Notes under the pieces: model-generated
The model's database searches: none
What the model saw: only the letters and a program-made list of their open reading frames with translations
Told to the model about the DNA's origin: nothing
Shown here: one piece after another, positions 11,444 to 25,300 of the stretch
How positions within the stretch are numbered: the first letter of the stretch is position 1
How the letters are laid out: each line of letters opens with the position of its first letter
DNA from: Cliona cf. orientalis
Taxonomy: Eukaryota; Porifera; Demospongiae; Clionaida; Clionaidae
DNA: 64,000 nt
Assembly: GCA_963930775.1 (NCBI GenBank)
Contig: OZ005695.1
Coordinates: 5,084,001-5,148,000 of the forward strand
Direction: 5' to 3'
Made by a program: the position numbers and the translations under genes

Positions 11444-11761
11444 ATTTGTCATGGCGAACTACTTGGAGTTGGGTACCCCACCGTATTTCGGCGAGGCACT
11501 CTGATTAAACACACCGCCATAGGAGTTCTCATCTGGTGCAAGTCTGTCGACGTCTCGAATAAAGGAACATGTTATATCCTTGGCTTGTATAAGTAAGGGT
11601 TGAACTACATCCCGGACCAGCGAAGATTGAGAGCTTGGTATATGTATCATCCCATAGCTATTGGAGAGGCGCCCGGGTACGGTACGTGTGTGATAGTAGT
11701 AATTCAGAGTCGTAGTATGGATCAAAAGGTATACGGTTCGGCTGGCAATGTTCGCGTGGCC

Positions 11762-12165
11762 AAAGACGATCGCATCTTTTGCTTACACGACTCCCATTCT
11801 TTTGCGCACTCGCACGCACGACTCTGCAGTTGCGTTCACCGGCCGGATCAACTACAGACTTTCCACAGATATGGCACACGATAATGCATGTATTCCGCGA
11901 AAATCTCTGGCCGGTTCCCTACATACGAGCGCGCGGTCCTGCCCCTCGCGTAGGACCCCACAATATTGCAAAAACGATTGCATCTTTTGCTTAGACGACT
12001 CCCATTCTTTTGCGCACTCACACGCACGACTCTGCAGCTGCGTTCACCGGCCGGATCAACTACAGAATTTCCACAGATATGGCACGCGATAATGCATTCC
12101 GCGAAAATCTTTTCTACATACGAGCGCGCGTGGTCCTGCCCCTAGCGTAGGAGCCCACAATATGG
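11762..12165. repeat. two-copy tandem duplication, about 208-bp period
   Basis: A unit starting near ACGAT(C/T)GCATCTTTTGC occurs at 11766 and 11974, with shared CACGCACGACTCTGCAG and CCGGCCGGATCAACTACAGA. The second copy has lost a short stretch. A reading frame crossing both units is a by-product of the duplication. Confidence 0.85.
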
Positions 12166-12254
12166 CACCCAAAATTGCCCACTATAGTCGCACGCTCTGC
12201 GGGTACTGAATCAAGTGGCAAGAACCCGTGGGTTGATTATTACGCTCGCAAAAA

Positions 12255-12735
12255 TTCTGCCATCCTCGTTACGCCCGGAAGTGTACCCGGAAATGCCTGA
12301 CAGTACTATACTGCCACCTCTTACACGTAGCACAAACACTTCGGAAGTCTTGTGCTCTTTCAGGGCTTACTATTCACGCTGTGTAGAACCTCGTGAGAGC
12401 TTCACTTTCCATGAAACACAGCGTGACTATGACTGCCCTCACAGATGCTGACTCCGCTGTCAGGTCGACCTTTCCAATCGCTCGCGAATATTTTTTTACC
12501 CGTAACGCCAACGAGGATGGAAGAAATGTGTAGGAAAGATACCTAATTAACGCGCCTCTCTAATAGATGCGCCACCTCGGCCTGAAATCCAATTTTCACG
12601 CTCTATTTAAATGCGCCCACCCACGCGTCTTTTGCGCGCCACCTGGTCGCGAAGGGTAATTTTCACTATGTTTCACGCTCTAATGGCGCACCACCCAGCA
12701 CTCGTAATTAATTTTTATGGCGTGTTAATTAGAAC
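12255..12735. repeat. two adjacent inverted-repeat structures
   Basis: CCATCCTCGTTACG near 12260 is mirrored by CGTAACGCCAACGAGGATGG (12501-12520, with a small insertion). Directly after it, CTAATTAACGCGCC (12542) pairs with GGCGTGTTAATTAG (to about 12733). Both look like short degenerate transposons. Nothing coding was recognised between 12735 and 13100. Confidence 0.5.
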
Positions 12736-13101
12736 GTGTACGGTAATGTATAACACTTGATTTTTCCTGTATATTTTATTAAAGGTACCCGGTGGTGGTT
12801 TGACCCTGGGAAATGGCTTGGCAATGCGGCAATGCCCTCTCCTTCCTCCGTTATTGCTGAACAAGACTTGCATGATTTGCTTTCAACACTCTTTATACGC
12901 TCGTGTAATAGGAAGGGGTTTTTTTTGGCTAGGAGCAGGCCAAATGCCGCAGGCGAATCTAGGACCATGAGGCAAACTCCATGGGCACAAGGCTATTGCT
13001 AAGTCGCTGACATGCCAGGAGCTATACAGTTGCCACACCCGGAACGCGAGCTAACCTCGCGAGCCAAAGGAGGGGCTGGCTCGTGAGACTACGTGCGAGC
13101 A

Positions 13102-13240
13102 TAGTCTCGTAAACCACACCCTCCTACTTCCGCAGCGCTGGATGTATTGCATCACCAGCACGCGGAGAGTGTGCATGCGCTGGTGATGCAATACATCCAG
13201 CGCTAGCTGCGGAAGTAGGAGGGTGTGGTTTACGAGACTA
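13102..13240. repeat. near-perfect hairpin, about 58-bp arms, upstream of CHTF18
   Basis: TAGTCTCGTAAACCACACCC and its continuation through 13159 are mirrored at 13179-13240 with one 4-bp insertion (AGCT). The right arm ends 159 bp before the CHTF18 start codon. The outer ends match the family at 61040-61365. Confidence 0.9.
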
Positions 13241-13399
13241 GTGCGAGCAGTGGACGTGGATGATTGGGAACGGAACGTTCGAGAATAGGATATTGAAGTT
13301 AATTGTCAAATTCCATTCAAATTCTCCCGCGCGCGCGCTAAAAAATTTAATGTGCAGATCTAGACTCATGAGACTGTAGTACCTGCTCCCTTTGTCGCC

Positions 13400-16300
13400 A
13401 TGGAGGATGATTTTGAAAGGGAGTTTGCAGACGAACTTAGTATGATACAAGATGAAGGTGATCTCAATATACATAGTCAGTATCAGGAATAATTACCAGT
13501 TGATTATTCTATAGATTTACTCAAATTAATATGCTCATGTAGGTGGACTGTTTCTACCTTCACTGGCTACAGGAGCTACATGTAAAGTCTCACGTAAAAG
13601 ACCTGCAGAGGACAGCCCGATTAAAGGTAGTGGTTAGCAATTTTTGCAATTTTGAGTAAGGGGGAGTTCACAGGCATGTTATTGTCACGCTTAATGTCAC
13701 TATGGCATTACCCTCCCCACAGCCTTAATGACACATAGTTCAACATTCTTGCATGCAAATAGTTGCCAAGTGTCCCAGTTTGGCCGGGACAGTCCCGGAA
13801 TTTGGCGCTATGTCCCAGTTTACCTGATTTTGCAGCATTGTCCCAGAATCCAGCTCGATTGCACAAATGGAGGTGTGGCATAAGCATAAACTCAGTATAT
13901 TATCAAGTATATCTCGATGACTAGTGGGTGTGGCAGTACATAATTGCCGAAAAGTGGGTGTGGGCGCCACAAAAGTGGGCGTGGTCCGTAAAATTACGCG
14001 CGCGCTTTGCACGCATTCACTATTTTCTACTTTGTCCCGGTCTCTCCTCCTATAAACTATAAACTTGGCAACTATGAATGATACTTGTCCTGTCCACTCA
14101 TACTGGTGAAGCCAAGCTGTACACGTGATTGTAGAACAGCATTAATTTTACCCACCAACAAGAATGTTTTTAGCTCCAATACAAATTTGCCATCCCCCTA
14201 AATGTCATTTGACATTAAATCCACACCAAATTGATATGCTAATGGGAGGGATACTTTTGGCAGTTTGTGGTTCTTCAACACTTGTAGTCAGCCTGTCCGT
14301 GAAACATATCACCACACAGTTCGAGTTTTGATGACATCTTGCATATTCGTCCAGGATGCAGCATTGCTCAGATCATTTGGGCCACACCCACTAATTTATA
14401 TATTTTTTCCCGATTTCTTCAAAAATGAACCCGCCGGATCTGTGAAACATGAAATGAAATTGTGAACGCCCCCTTAGGTATTCATTGTAGTATTTTTGAT
14501 GGCCGTGGCTGTTAGTTTTGTACGAGGGGTCTGACACTCGCAGAAATCTCGTACACTTTTAGATGAAATCTCTAGAAATCATTGCTGAAATCCAGAAATC
14601 ATACACAAAATCTATATCTGAAATCTTGAAATTAGCCAACTTTCCGTATAATAATATATTAACTCCATATTTTACTTTCTTGTTCTGGGGGTGGGGTTAG
14701 CCTATGGGCGTGGCCCAATAGGCGTGGCCATGCCCAGATAATAAGCATGCACGTGATCGAGTGCTCGAGCAGTCAAACATAGATCATGTAGACTACTTAT
14801 GATCTATGAGTCAGGGAACTCATCGTGGGCTTTTATAACGTGTTTTGTGAAACTGGTGTGGCGCTTCATATGTGCTGAAAGTAATTGGTTTGTCTATTTG
14901 TTGTCATCATCATTGGCACGAAAATTGCCAGATCTCACGTTTTAGGCATCTGTGCGTGCTGTAAGCACAACCAATCAGTGGATATCAATGAAAAACTGGT
15001 TTGTACACACTTCAAATTGCTCAAAAAGGCTTACTAGTGCCATAAATCGTGCATTTTCTGTTCAGTATGTATGCCTGTGGTTTATCAACCACACCCACTC
15101 TGCTGGCATGTGCTGATGTGACTGCATATGCTTAAGCTCAGTGTTGGAAAGGGTCATCAAGTCATAAAACAGCCTGCAGCCAGACCTTGAGCTAGGAGGG
15201 TTCTATTTTTTTCATATGGGGGCATCTGAGGGCGTGCTTCCCCAGCTTTGATATTGCAGGATTTTCTGCAAACAGTTATCGTATAGTGGGAAACTTTCAA
15301 GGGAGAAAACTTTCACGAATTTCACGATTTTTCAGCCATCCGCGAAAGTTTTCTCCACGAAATTCTAGGCATGCCACACCCATTAGGCGACCAGTTTAAC
15401 ATCCTGTGAAAGTTTTCTCTGCAAAATGCTCCTTTTCTACTGATCCGCGAAAGTTTTCTCCCTCAAAAATTTCCCGCTATACGGTATATCACTGTTCATA
15501 TCTATAGACTGTATGCTACACTTGCATGGTGTTAATGCCTACAAGAGGGGGGGAATCAATGTAATTAATACTATGCATGCAGAGCTTATAGACCAGTGTT
15601 TACCTGCTACGTACGCATGCATGTCTTTATGTGGTGCATGCACTGCGCTAGCAGCTGGACAGGATAGTGTGGCTGTCTACAATACTTTACTGATGTTACT
15701 GCTATACCCATATTATAGTGTTTTTCACATTATTAAGTGAACTTTGATTTACCCGTGTATAGAGCAGCGACTTAAAGTGCGTCATCTCGATGGCAATACC
15801 AGCCTGTTAGCATCTGAATCTGTGGATGGCGTGGAAGGAGATGAAAGTACTTTATCTGAGCCAGGTAGAATTGGTGTCAATAATAATATTATTAGCAAAA
15901 TACAGTGTATTATTTATCTGGAGATAGTGACATTGATCAACATAAAATTAGTATGCGTGGGCACTACATTTAGTCGAGTCAACTAACCTTGCAGGTCCCA
16001 GGGTGGTACCTCTAGCTTGGCCTACATGAGAGCTTGATACTGTGAAACCTTCAGTCAATTAGTTGGGCAGGGTGAGACTGAGAATGAATGATCAGCGAAG
16101 TGACAATTTAAGTTATTGCACACAACCTGCATGATCCTCAACTTAGAAGACTAGTACCGTATAGCGGGAAATTTTCGAGGGAGAAAACTTTCGCGGATCA
16201 GTAGGAAAGGAACATTTCGCGGAGAAAACTTTCGCGGAATGTTAAAACTGGCCGCATAATGGGTGTGGCATGCCTAGAATTTCGTCGAGAAAACTTTCGC

Positions 16301-19300
16301 GGATGGCGGGAAAATTGCGAAATTCGTGAAAGTTTTCTCCCTCGAAAGTTTCCCGCTATACGGTATCAACTAGATCTCTGTAGAACACATACCCCCTGTG
16401 CACAATCTGTAGATCAATTTGCACCCCTGCCACCTGAGATAGTTCTTACTCTGTGAAAATCAATAATTATCACAAATGAAGTGAATATCAGTTATGATTT
16501 TAATTACATCCATTTCATCTGGTATTACATTGTATCTCTCATCCTTATGCTTTCTGTTATCTGCAGTGATACTACGAAATGACATTGAAGGAAGTACTGG
16601 TACTATGCCTGAAGATCATGCTCGTACACACGTACATGATTTCCCTTCACAGCATGAAAAAGGGACCTCATTCATAGACATGGCTAATGCTAGCAGTGTT
16701 CAAGTGGACAATTCTTGGGCTGATGAATTTGATTACAATAGTACCAGTGGTGCTATTGAGGATGCACGTGATGTTGAACAACAAGATTTAGTTTCAGAAT
16801 CCAGGTCACAGTCTAGCCATGTTTTGAAACGTGCACCACTGGGCAGTTATATCACTATTACTAGTAGTGAAGGTGATAGGGTTTACCTCCGAATGAAGTC
16901 AAAGGGGCAGGACTCAAACCAATCAGGATCATTCCATACCCAGTCTGGATTACAGCTCCTGAAGGTTCCATTTTCAGAGCTGAAGGAGAGTGTGGAGGAG
17001 GAGGTAGATTGATACATATCCATGACATTGTACATGTACATGTATAATATGCTTGTGATATATGGCTTCCTCCCTTAGAGACGCAGGAAACTCATTGAAA
17101 GTTCCAACGATGTATTGCAGTCTCTAAAGAGGTACGTAAGAATTGCTTATCTTACATGTAATTATTTGACAGTGAGATTGTTTCATATGGTGCAAAATAA
17201 TAATGAGTGTTCTATAATTGTATGAAAGTGAAAATTTTGAACGTTCAAAACCTTTGCATGAACCTTGCCAACGAAATTTTCCACTCTATGATAGCAATCT
17301 AGGTTATGTACATGTATTTATCCTAATAGCTGCTGCTAGTACTAATTTTGCCTTGCTGGGGATTGCGGGCCTACTAGGGTGGCATTTATAAATTTTGGAC
17401 AGACGACTCTCCAGAGTACTCTCCAAAGAAATAGTAACATGAAAGTTCATGAGGGCTGCACCTCAAATAATTGAGATACCGTAAATCGCGAATATTTTGT
17501 GTCTAAAATATTTCATTTTTCGCGTTAAATAATTTTCGGACAACGACGACCCTGTACCGCATTGTCATTAATATTGCGCATGTAAGCCATGCTGTCCGAA
17601 AATATTTTAACATCGAAATATTCGCGATTTACGGTATATAAGCTATGCTGCCATAGAACCAAGCCAAGGCCAATCTTCTACCCCAAATGAACTGTTCACC
17701 ACTTACATGTATGATCAGTGGCGGATCCAGGATTTCTAGAAGGGGGCCCGGGTTCTGAGTTACAGTTGCGTGCAAATTTTTAATAGCCATGCCTCCTTTC
17801 GGGCTAAACCACGCCCATTTCGATCGTTTTTTTGGGACCAACTACCAGCCCTACCAGTCCAATCAATCTGTTTTTGAACGAATTTCTTCTAAAGTATTCT
17901 AAGGTGAGCCATAGCAGCAGTTTTCTTAGTTTTGTAGCCAAAAAGCGGGGGTTCCATTTAGCATAACCAAGAGTAAATAATAATAAGAAGGGGAAGAGAG
18001 TGTCGAACGCGCTATATACTCCGTACAAGATGTTTTCGGAGAGTCACACGCCAGGAATTCAAAAATTGACCAATCAGAGCGCTCGATTCAAATGGTACGT
18101 TGTGGGCATGGCCTCGAGTGCAAGCTAACGCGAGCGTGTTTTCGACCGAAAGCATGAGCAGATCACAATATAAAACTAGCGTTTATGAAGAATCTAGCAT
18201 AAAACTCATGAAAAACGCCTCTATTCTTCTCATTTCTAAGAAAAATCAAGTGTTTAGCCTCTTGGGCTAGTCACGTGCGCACGGCTGAAAGTCACGTTAC
18301 TTGCCGAAAACATATTACACGGGGTATATAGCGCGTTCGACACTCTCTTCCCCTCCTTATTATTTACTCTTGGCATAACCAATATACTTCTTAGTGCTAG
18401 GTGCAGCCCAAGGGGGGGTTCCTGTGCACCCCTGGATCCCCCTCTGGATCCGCCACTGATGATCGTGGCCTATCCACTTGAGTTCTCTTACGTACTGTTG
18501 GGGAGAGGCAACTTAATTTGAACAAGAATATGGTACTATAATAAATAGTCACATAGTAATGATTATCTTCTTACAGTAATGAGGAATTAGAGGAAGGTTC
18601 TCAGTTGCTATTCAGTGATCCTGGTGATAATAATCAAGATATTGATAAACATCTTCTTTGGGTTGAAAAGTATTCACCCAAACATTACACTGAACTTCTC
18701 AGTGATGATGTATGTGTTTGACATTGGTAGCTAGGATTGATTGCTAATGGTATCTCTCATTATTAGGGTATCAACCGGACTTTATTGTCATGGTTGAAGC
18801 TTTGGGATGAAGTAGTATTTGACAAACCGATTGCCCTGAGAGGCAGACCGGGTTGTGGAACTAATACCAAAGGTGCTCATAGTAATGATGAAAGTACTAG
18901 TGCTAAGAAGCCACCAGGAAGGAAGTTTGAAAAGAGAATGGAATACCAAGATCCAACTGCCTTTTCTGGATTTGAGGTGGTCCAGCTCAGATGCTTACAG
19001 TGTTATTCCTGAGTGATACATGTATTCCCATTTAGGCACTGGATGAAACTGGAAGACCACAAATCAAGGTGAGAGAGAGATGACATTGAATGTGTATATT
19101 ATGATGGAGTATAAAGAGTGCACAGAAGGCGAAGTGCACCTACACTTCGTACATATACATGTATAATATTTTAATTAAATAGTGTGCTATGCATAATGCA
19201 TTTTATGTGCTATTTAATTTTGTGTGCCGCTACCCTTTACATAATTATGTTTTGAGCAGTATCATAACCCTCATCAGAAAGCATAAGTAGAGGGTTACGA

Positions 19301-22300
19301 TACATATATCATCCATTAATTTGTCCCCTTGTAAAGGTCATTTTCTTGGTACATGTATATAAACATACTTGTACACGTAAGCTGAGGTTTGAAAGTTGAT
19401 GCCAAAGCTTAAACTAACAGGCCTATAGTTACAAAATCTACTGGCTATGATTATTGCAGCTCGACGCTGGTCTTAAAGTACATGTACATGTACATGTACC
19501 TTTTCGTTTCAGCTTGCTTTACTTTGTGGTGCCCCTGGCCTTGGTAAGACCACCTTGGCTCATATCATTGCTAAACATGCTGGTTACAATGTTGTGGAGG
19601 TGAATGCCAGGTAAGTGTGATGGAATGCTGTACAAATTCAATTACAAAGGAACTTTTATGCAGTGATGACCGAAGTCCTGAAGTGTTTACTCGCATCATT
19701 GAATCATCCACCCAGATGCAAGCTGTCCTGACGCCTACCACTAAACCCAACTGTCTTATCATTGATGAGATAGATGGAGCTCCTACAGTGAGTAGTGAAC
19801 ATAATATTGTGGTACTAATATTTCTTGTTTTCGGTAAGGTGATTATGCCTGTGCTGTAGATGAAGACCCCTGGAGGGCGAGAGGGTGTGACTAGATTAAT
19901 ATACACAATGATGTCCAGACTACTTCTATTAGTTAGATACCGCACTCTGGTATGAATGTTGCTAGGCGAGCGTGGGACCCTCTTCCCCCTTTAATTTGAG
20001 TCTATACTGGAGTAGAGCGTGCATACAGCTTGCATATTGAATGTGTGCCTCAATATGAACGTGTTGAAGATTATGTCATACTGAAAGTATCAGGCCTTAG
20101 ACTAATAATTATTATTGCAACTTATATGTACATGTATACACGTATGTACAGTATCTGTGTGCTGACGTTGACCAAGCATGAAGAAGGTTGTATCATGGCA
20201 TAGTCAGTCCATTTGCATGCTTCTCTGTATTATTGCCACCAATAGATTAGTGTGCCGTATAGAAATGAAGTTTGTAAAGTGAAATCACTGAGCCATGTTT
20301 GGTACTCACTAATATACTGGGTCAGTCTGGGTGAATTTTGCTGTTACATGTACATGTATATGTACGATACATGTAGTAGCTAGGCCAGACCACCAAAACT
20401 TGATATTATTATTTTGGTTGTCAAAATCATAGGCTGCTGTCAATATCCTTATTGATCTTATAAAGAAAAAGGATGCAACTGCTGGTATGGTTTTGCTAGT
20501 ACTGTTATGTCAATAACTTCATTTCAATGAACTAACATCAGCTAAGAAGAAAAAGAGTGGACTGGGACTCCTTTCCCGGCCTATTATATGCATATGCAAT
20601 GATCAGTGAGTCAGTAGTCTATCAGTAGAACGTTAGCAATCTCTTGAAGTTGTATGGTAGTCATGCACATATCTGTGTATTTCAGATATGCACCATCTTT
20701 GCGTCATTTACGGCAATATTCTCTACTACTCTACTTTCCTCCCACTGTTAGTGCAAGGCTGGCTTCAAGGCTGCATCAGGTGAGTCAATCAAATGCAGTT
20801 ATTATTATGAAATGCACAATCATGTGTTTTGAAATAGGTGATGAAACGAGAGAAAATGACTGCAGCTATGTCTACACTTATGGCTCTCTGTGAGAAGACT
20901 AGCAATGACATACGATCTTGTCTCAACACTCTTCAGGTATTCACCAACACAAGTATACTGGCTGTAGTCTCACAAAGAGGGCCAACTAACATGTGTCTGC
21001 AAATTCCTCAGTTTTGCCTAAATTTCATCCTGAGGCAGACCATTTGGGAAAGTGCTGGAAGGTTTTGTCTTGCTTGATAAGTCTGATGATAGGATTGCCT
21101 TGCACACATGCTACATGTATATGAAATGCTGATTACATAGCTTCTTACAGTGTGCTGGCCTACAACATTATGCGATACATGTATGCCACATTTTGATGCT
21201 TGAATCTTGAATGTTATCCTGGACCTGAAATATAGGCTCCCTTTGCGATAGTGTGGTATTATGATCTATCCAGTGTTGATAATATGTGTATGTAATATAT
21301 GTAGTTCCTCAGCCGGAAGCAAAAGAATATTTCTCTTGCACATATTCAAGGAGCCAGTGTTGGACAGAAAGATGCACAAAGAAGTCTTTTTTCATTATGG
21401 AAGGAGATATTTCAACTTTCTGCAACAAAAAAGTACATACATGTACATATGCAAGTCATTTGAGGGGGGAGGGGGAGGGGGGAAGCGAGAGGGGGCGTTT
21501 GCCCCCCCCCCCCCACTCCCCCTTGGAAATAGCCACCATTCATTCACCCATATTGATGATAAAATTATCTAATTCAGATATTAAATTTTTGCTCATTTGT
21601 AATTGTCCCTGGCTTGGCTTCGTACTCCAGGAGGGGGTGTATATCACTCTCCCGTCTGAGCTGCATGCGCATTGCTTATGCATGACGCATGTACTTCACA
21701 TTTAGGTGGTGGGGCAACCGTGAGGGGCCGCATGCCAACATTGAAATAGCATACGTACAGCCTAGTATTTGTACATGGCTAGAAATAAAATTGGCCCACA
21801 AAGCAACATAACTATGTACCACATAGATCCTGGGGTGAGCCCTAGTAATGTGTCAGCAGGATTTATTTCGAGTGTGTGGCCAGGAAAAAAACCTCTCAAA
21901 AAACCTCTGTAGAGGAAAGGGAGAGGAAAAACCGAATAGGAAGTGCACCCCACTATATTGTTCAAATAGTTCCCTTGGTTTGGTAGCAGGTAGTGGTTCC
22001 TTGGCTCCTCCAATGGGTGGCTGATCGAACGGCTTGCAGCTACTTCGTGGCCATTTCCTGTGGTAAAGTACTCAGAGAAACAGAATCTTTTTTTGTTAAC
22101 TTTGACTTGGATATCTGCAGTGTGCAGTTGCCGAGAGTGCCCTAGCTCCCTTGACCTTGTTCTTAAATACTTTTCCTCAACACATGCAGACATGCCCTTG
22201 CAAATACCCCAGACATGCACTCATGTTAGCTTACAGCCATACTGTCTGGAGACGCAATGACAGTTGTATACACAACACCCTACAAGACAACACCCGGTTT

Positions 22301-25300
22301 CAATGCACCAAGCTTACACACCGACGGGAGCTTACCGTAGGCCGGGTTTTAGTTGCGAGTATCTATTAAATGCGAATTGCGACATTCGCAATCAATAGAT
22401 TCGCAAACATCAATATTCGCGTATACCGTAACATGGTACAGGGTCGACATTCGCAATTGTTAGATGTCGCAATTTTTAAAACTGCAATCATTAAACTACG
22501 TAATTAAAACCCGTCCTACGGTATTTTCTATCTAATTCGTTGCACTCGAGCGAGAGAAAATATATCTCCCTCTCCTTGCTGATAAATACTCACGCATTAT
22601 CACTATCATAGGCCTATGCTTAAGTATTGTCCACAAAGATACATGTAGGTACGTACATGTACATGCACCTTGTCAAACACATTATCACTAAAAGATCCTG
22701 GGGTATAAAACAATGACCAAAGAACATTAAATTTACACTTGTGTTCATTATACATGTACATGTGCATTGTAATATTATTCATAGACATACACTCAATCAA
22801 GGTCCGCTACGGCTGGCAGCTGAATCCAGTGTAGCTGCAGATCGAGGTGAGGGCTTGGGTCATAACGCGTATCACTGATTAGTTTGTTAATATTGTAGGT
22901 ATGGGTGCAACATCAATCAGGTTTTATAACATTCTCTCAGCATGCATTGCAACTGGAGAATATGAAAAAGTGACCAATGGTATGCAGAGACATGCCATAT
23001 TATCTTAGTTACTTCATTAATTATTGTTTTATTATTATTAGGTTTGTTTGAAAATTACTTATCCGTGAAGTTTAAAGATCCCAACATGGAGGCTGTAAGT
23101 TGCGGGTATCATAAAGTGAGTACTTTTCCATGTGCATAATGGGAACACTATGAAATATAAGATATCAGTTGGTCAAGACTGGATGGTGTTCAGTGATGAA
23201 CTTCAGCAACAAGTTGCACATACCCAGAATTTCATGTTCATTGGCTACTTACCATATCTCTCTGTGGCATTCCACTTTCTCTTTGCTGCTCCTTCCAAGA
23301 CTCCTATTCGTTACCCAAATACTAACTATGAGGTACATTCATGTACATGTATGGTGTAAGTTATCACTTGGATACATCTCATTAAGGATTGGGCAATAAT
23401 TTCTTTAGGATAATAATAATATTGTAATAAACTTTTGGTGATAGTAGCAGGTTTTTAAGGTTACGGGATAGTATTCGATGCGAAATTTAATGATTATGCA
23501 TGGACACAATTCACGTATGTTTTAATGCTCAGAAACGCAAATGAATGTCGACCATTTCCAGATGTAAACAAAGTTCAAATTTCTGCATCAACTTTGGAAG
23601 ACCAGAGACTCGAACGAACTGACTTCGCTGTCATTCACGATAGTCCATCGATCGGAGCAGGGCCAAGTATAGTGCTTTTTCGAAAACTCTAAGATGGCGA
23701 GTCATCAGACAAGGTTTTATCTTGGAGGGCCACCATTAAGCGAGTCACATGGCAGCTGAGCAGTAAATTTTTATGTTCGCTTTCTGTTCGTGTAACTCGA
23801 CAGAGTTCAAAACAATATACTTGGCCCTGTAGAGACTCGTAAGCTATCGTTTCGTTTGTATGTCATTACATAGAGGCTGTTTACCTTGGCAAAAACTGAC
23901 GCAGAAAATTGCAATACTTACCCACGCTTGCAGACAGACAGTGGCAGGTTTGCTTTTTGTTTTAGTGGATCATGGGGCAGGCATCAGGAGAGCTACTTAC
24001 CTGTGCCTTGACTGGCAAAGAACGTGGACAAAAATTGGAATATAACTGTCTCATTTATTATTCGTGTGAACTTTGACCATGCGTGGGCGGAACACTATCC
24101 TGTAACCTTACTGTACGTAGATTGGGATATTTTCACCGGTAAAATATTTCACTTGTAAAATTTTCATGTCTAATTTTTGTTGCCAGAGCCTTGCAACGAA
24201 TATTGGTTATACTATATACAACGAAAAATATTTTTCAGAGCGACAATTTTCTTATATAGTCCGTGTCATTACATGAGGGCATGGATACGAGTCTTGAATG
24301 GGCCCGGTTGCTATGAACGCACGGCGCAGGCGGAGAGAAAGTCCGCACTACAAGGCTCAGGATTGGTCAGAACTGTAGGGCCATGTGCACATAGTAGAGT
24401 GCCTCGGGCCATAGCTACAGCTAGTGATGCATTATCGAACGATCAGCGCAAAGCGCCGCGTCCGTCTGCCCATGTGCACGGCGGTACTAATGGGCAATCT
24501 TGCCCAGGCAGGATACTGTTTATGCATGAACTATGTCTCTATGTTTTGTGAGCATGTACTGTTAATACGTAGATGATCATGCATACTAACCACATTATCC
24601 CATGATTGTGACACTAGACATACTTGTATAGGTTGAAAAATATCATACTGTACGGTGACGATACATGTATGTGTACAGTATCCACACTATCGCCTCTCTT
24701 AGTCTATAGACGCGGACATTGAAAGCGATCCTCTTGGGTCAGGAAGATCATCAATAGACTTCAAGTAGCGGAAGTAGAGACATCTCTTTACACTACGACA
24801 ACGTTGACCCAATCGTGCGCGACTTGAGGTGCCAAACTGTATTCTAAATATTCGTCTTGGAAAATATTTCATGTTAAAAGTATTTGATGTACTATATATT
24901 TCGTATGCTTAATTTTCATCGGTAAGGATCATCGATGAAAATCTTAAATTTCCCGATCTACGGTAGGTAGTAAGTGCGTACTTGAGGAAATACCATCTGG
25001 GTTAATGCAATGAGTGGCTTATCTGTATCGAGCAGCTCTTATTTTTTCCTAGTCAGAGAAAGGCCCAAGAGTAGCCTATCTGATGTGCACGAAAATTATC
25101 ACTTGAAACATTTTAGACACGAAATATTCATGATTATGGTAGCTTGTCTATGATTGAATGTACTCCATGAAGTACCTGATGTGAATCTATGCACAGGTTT
25201 TTCTCCAGAAGCAGAAGAACAAGCACCTTCTGACAACTGTTTTGACAGAAGTGCCTCCTTACATTAAGAGGACTGTTACCCCAACTCTTTTAGTGATTGA

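Noticed and set aside
11748..12092. 114-codon frame
   Set aside because: It consists of two tandem copies of a non-coding 208-bp unit; openness comes from the duplication and low stop density in GC-rich sequence.
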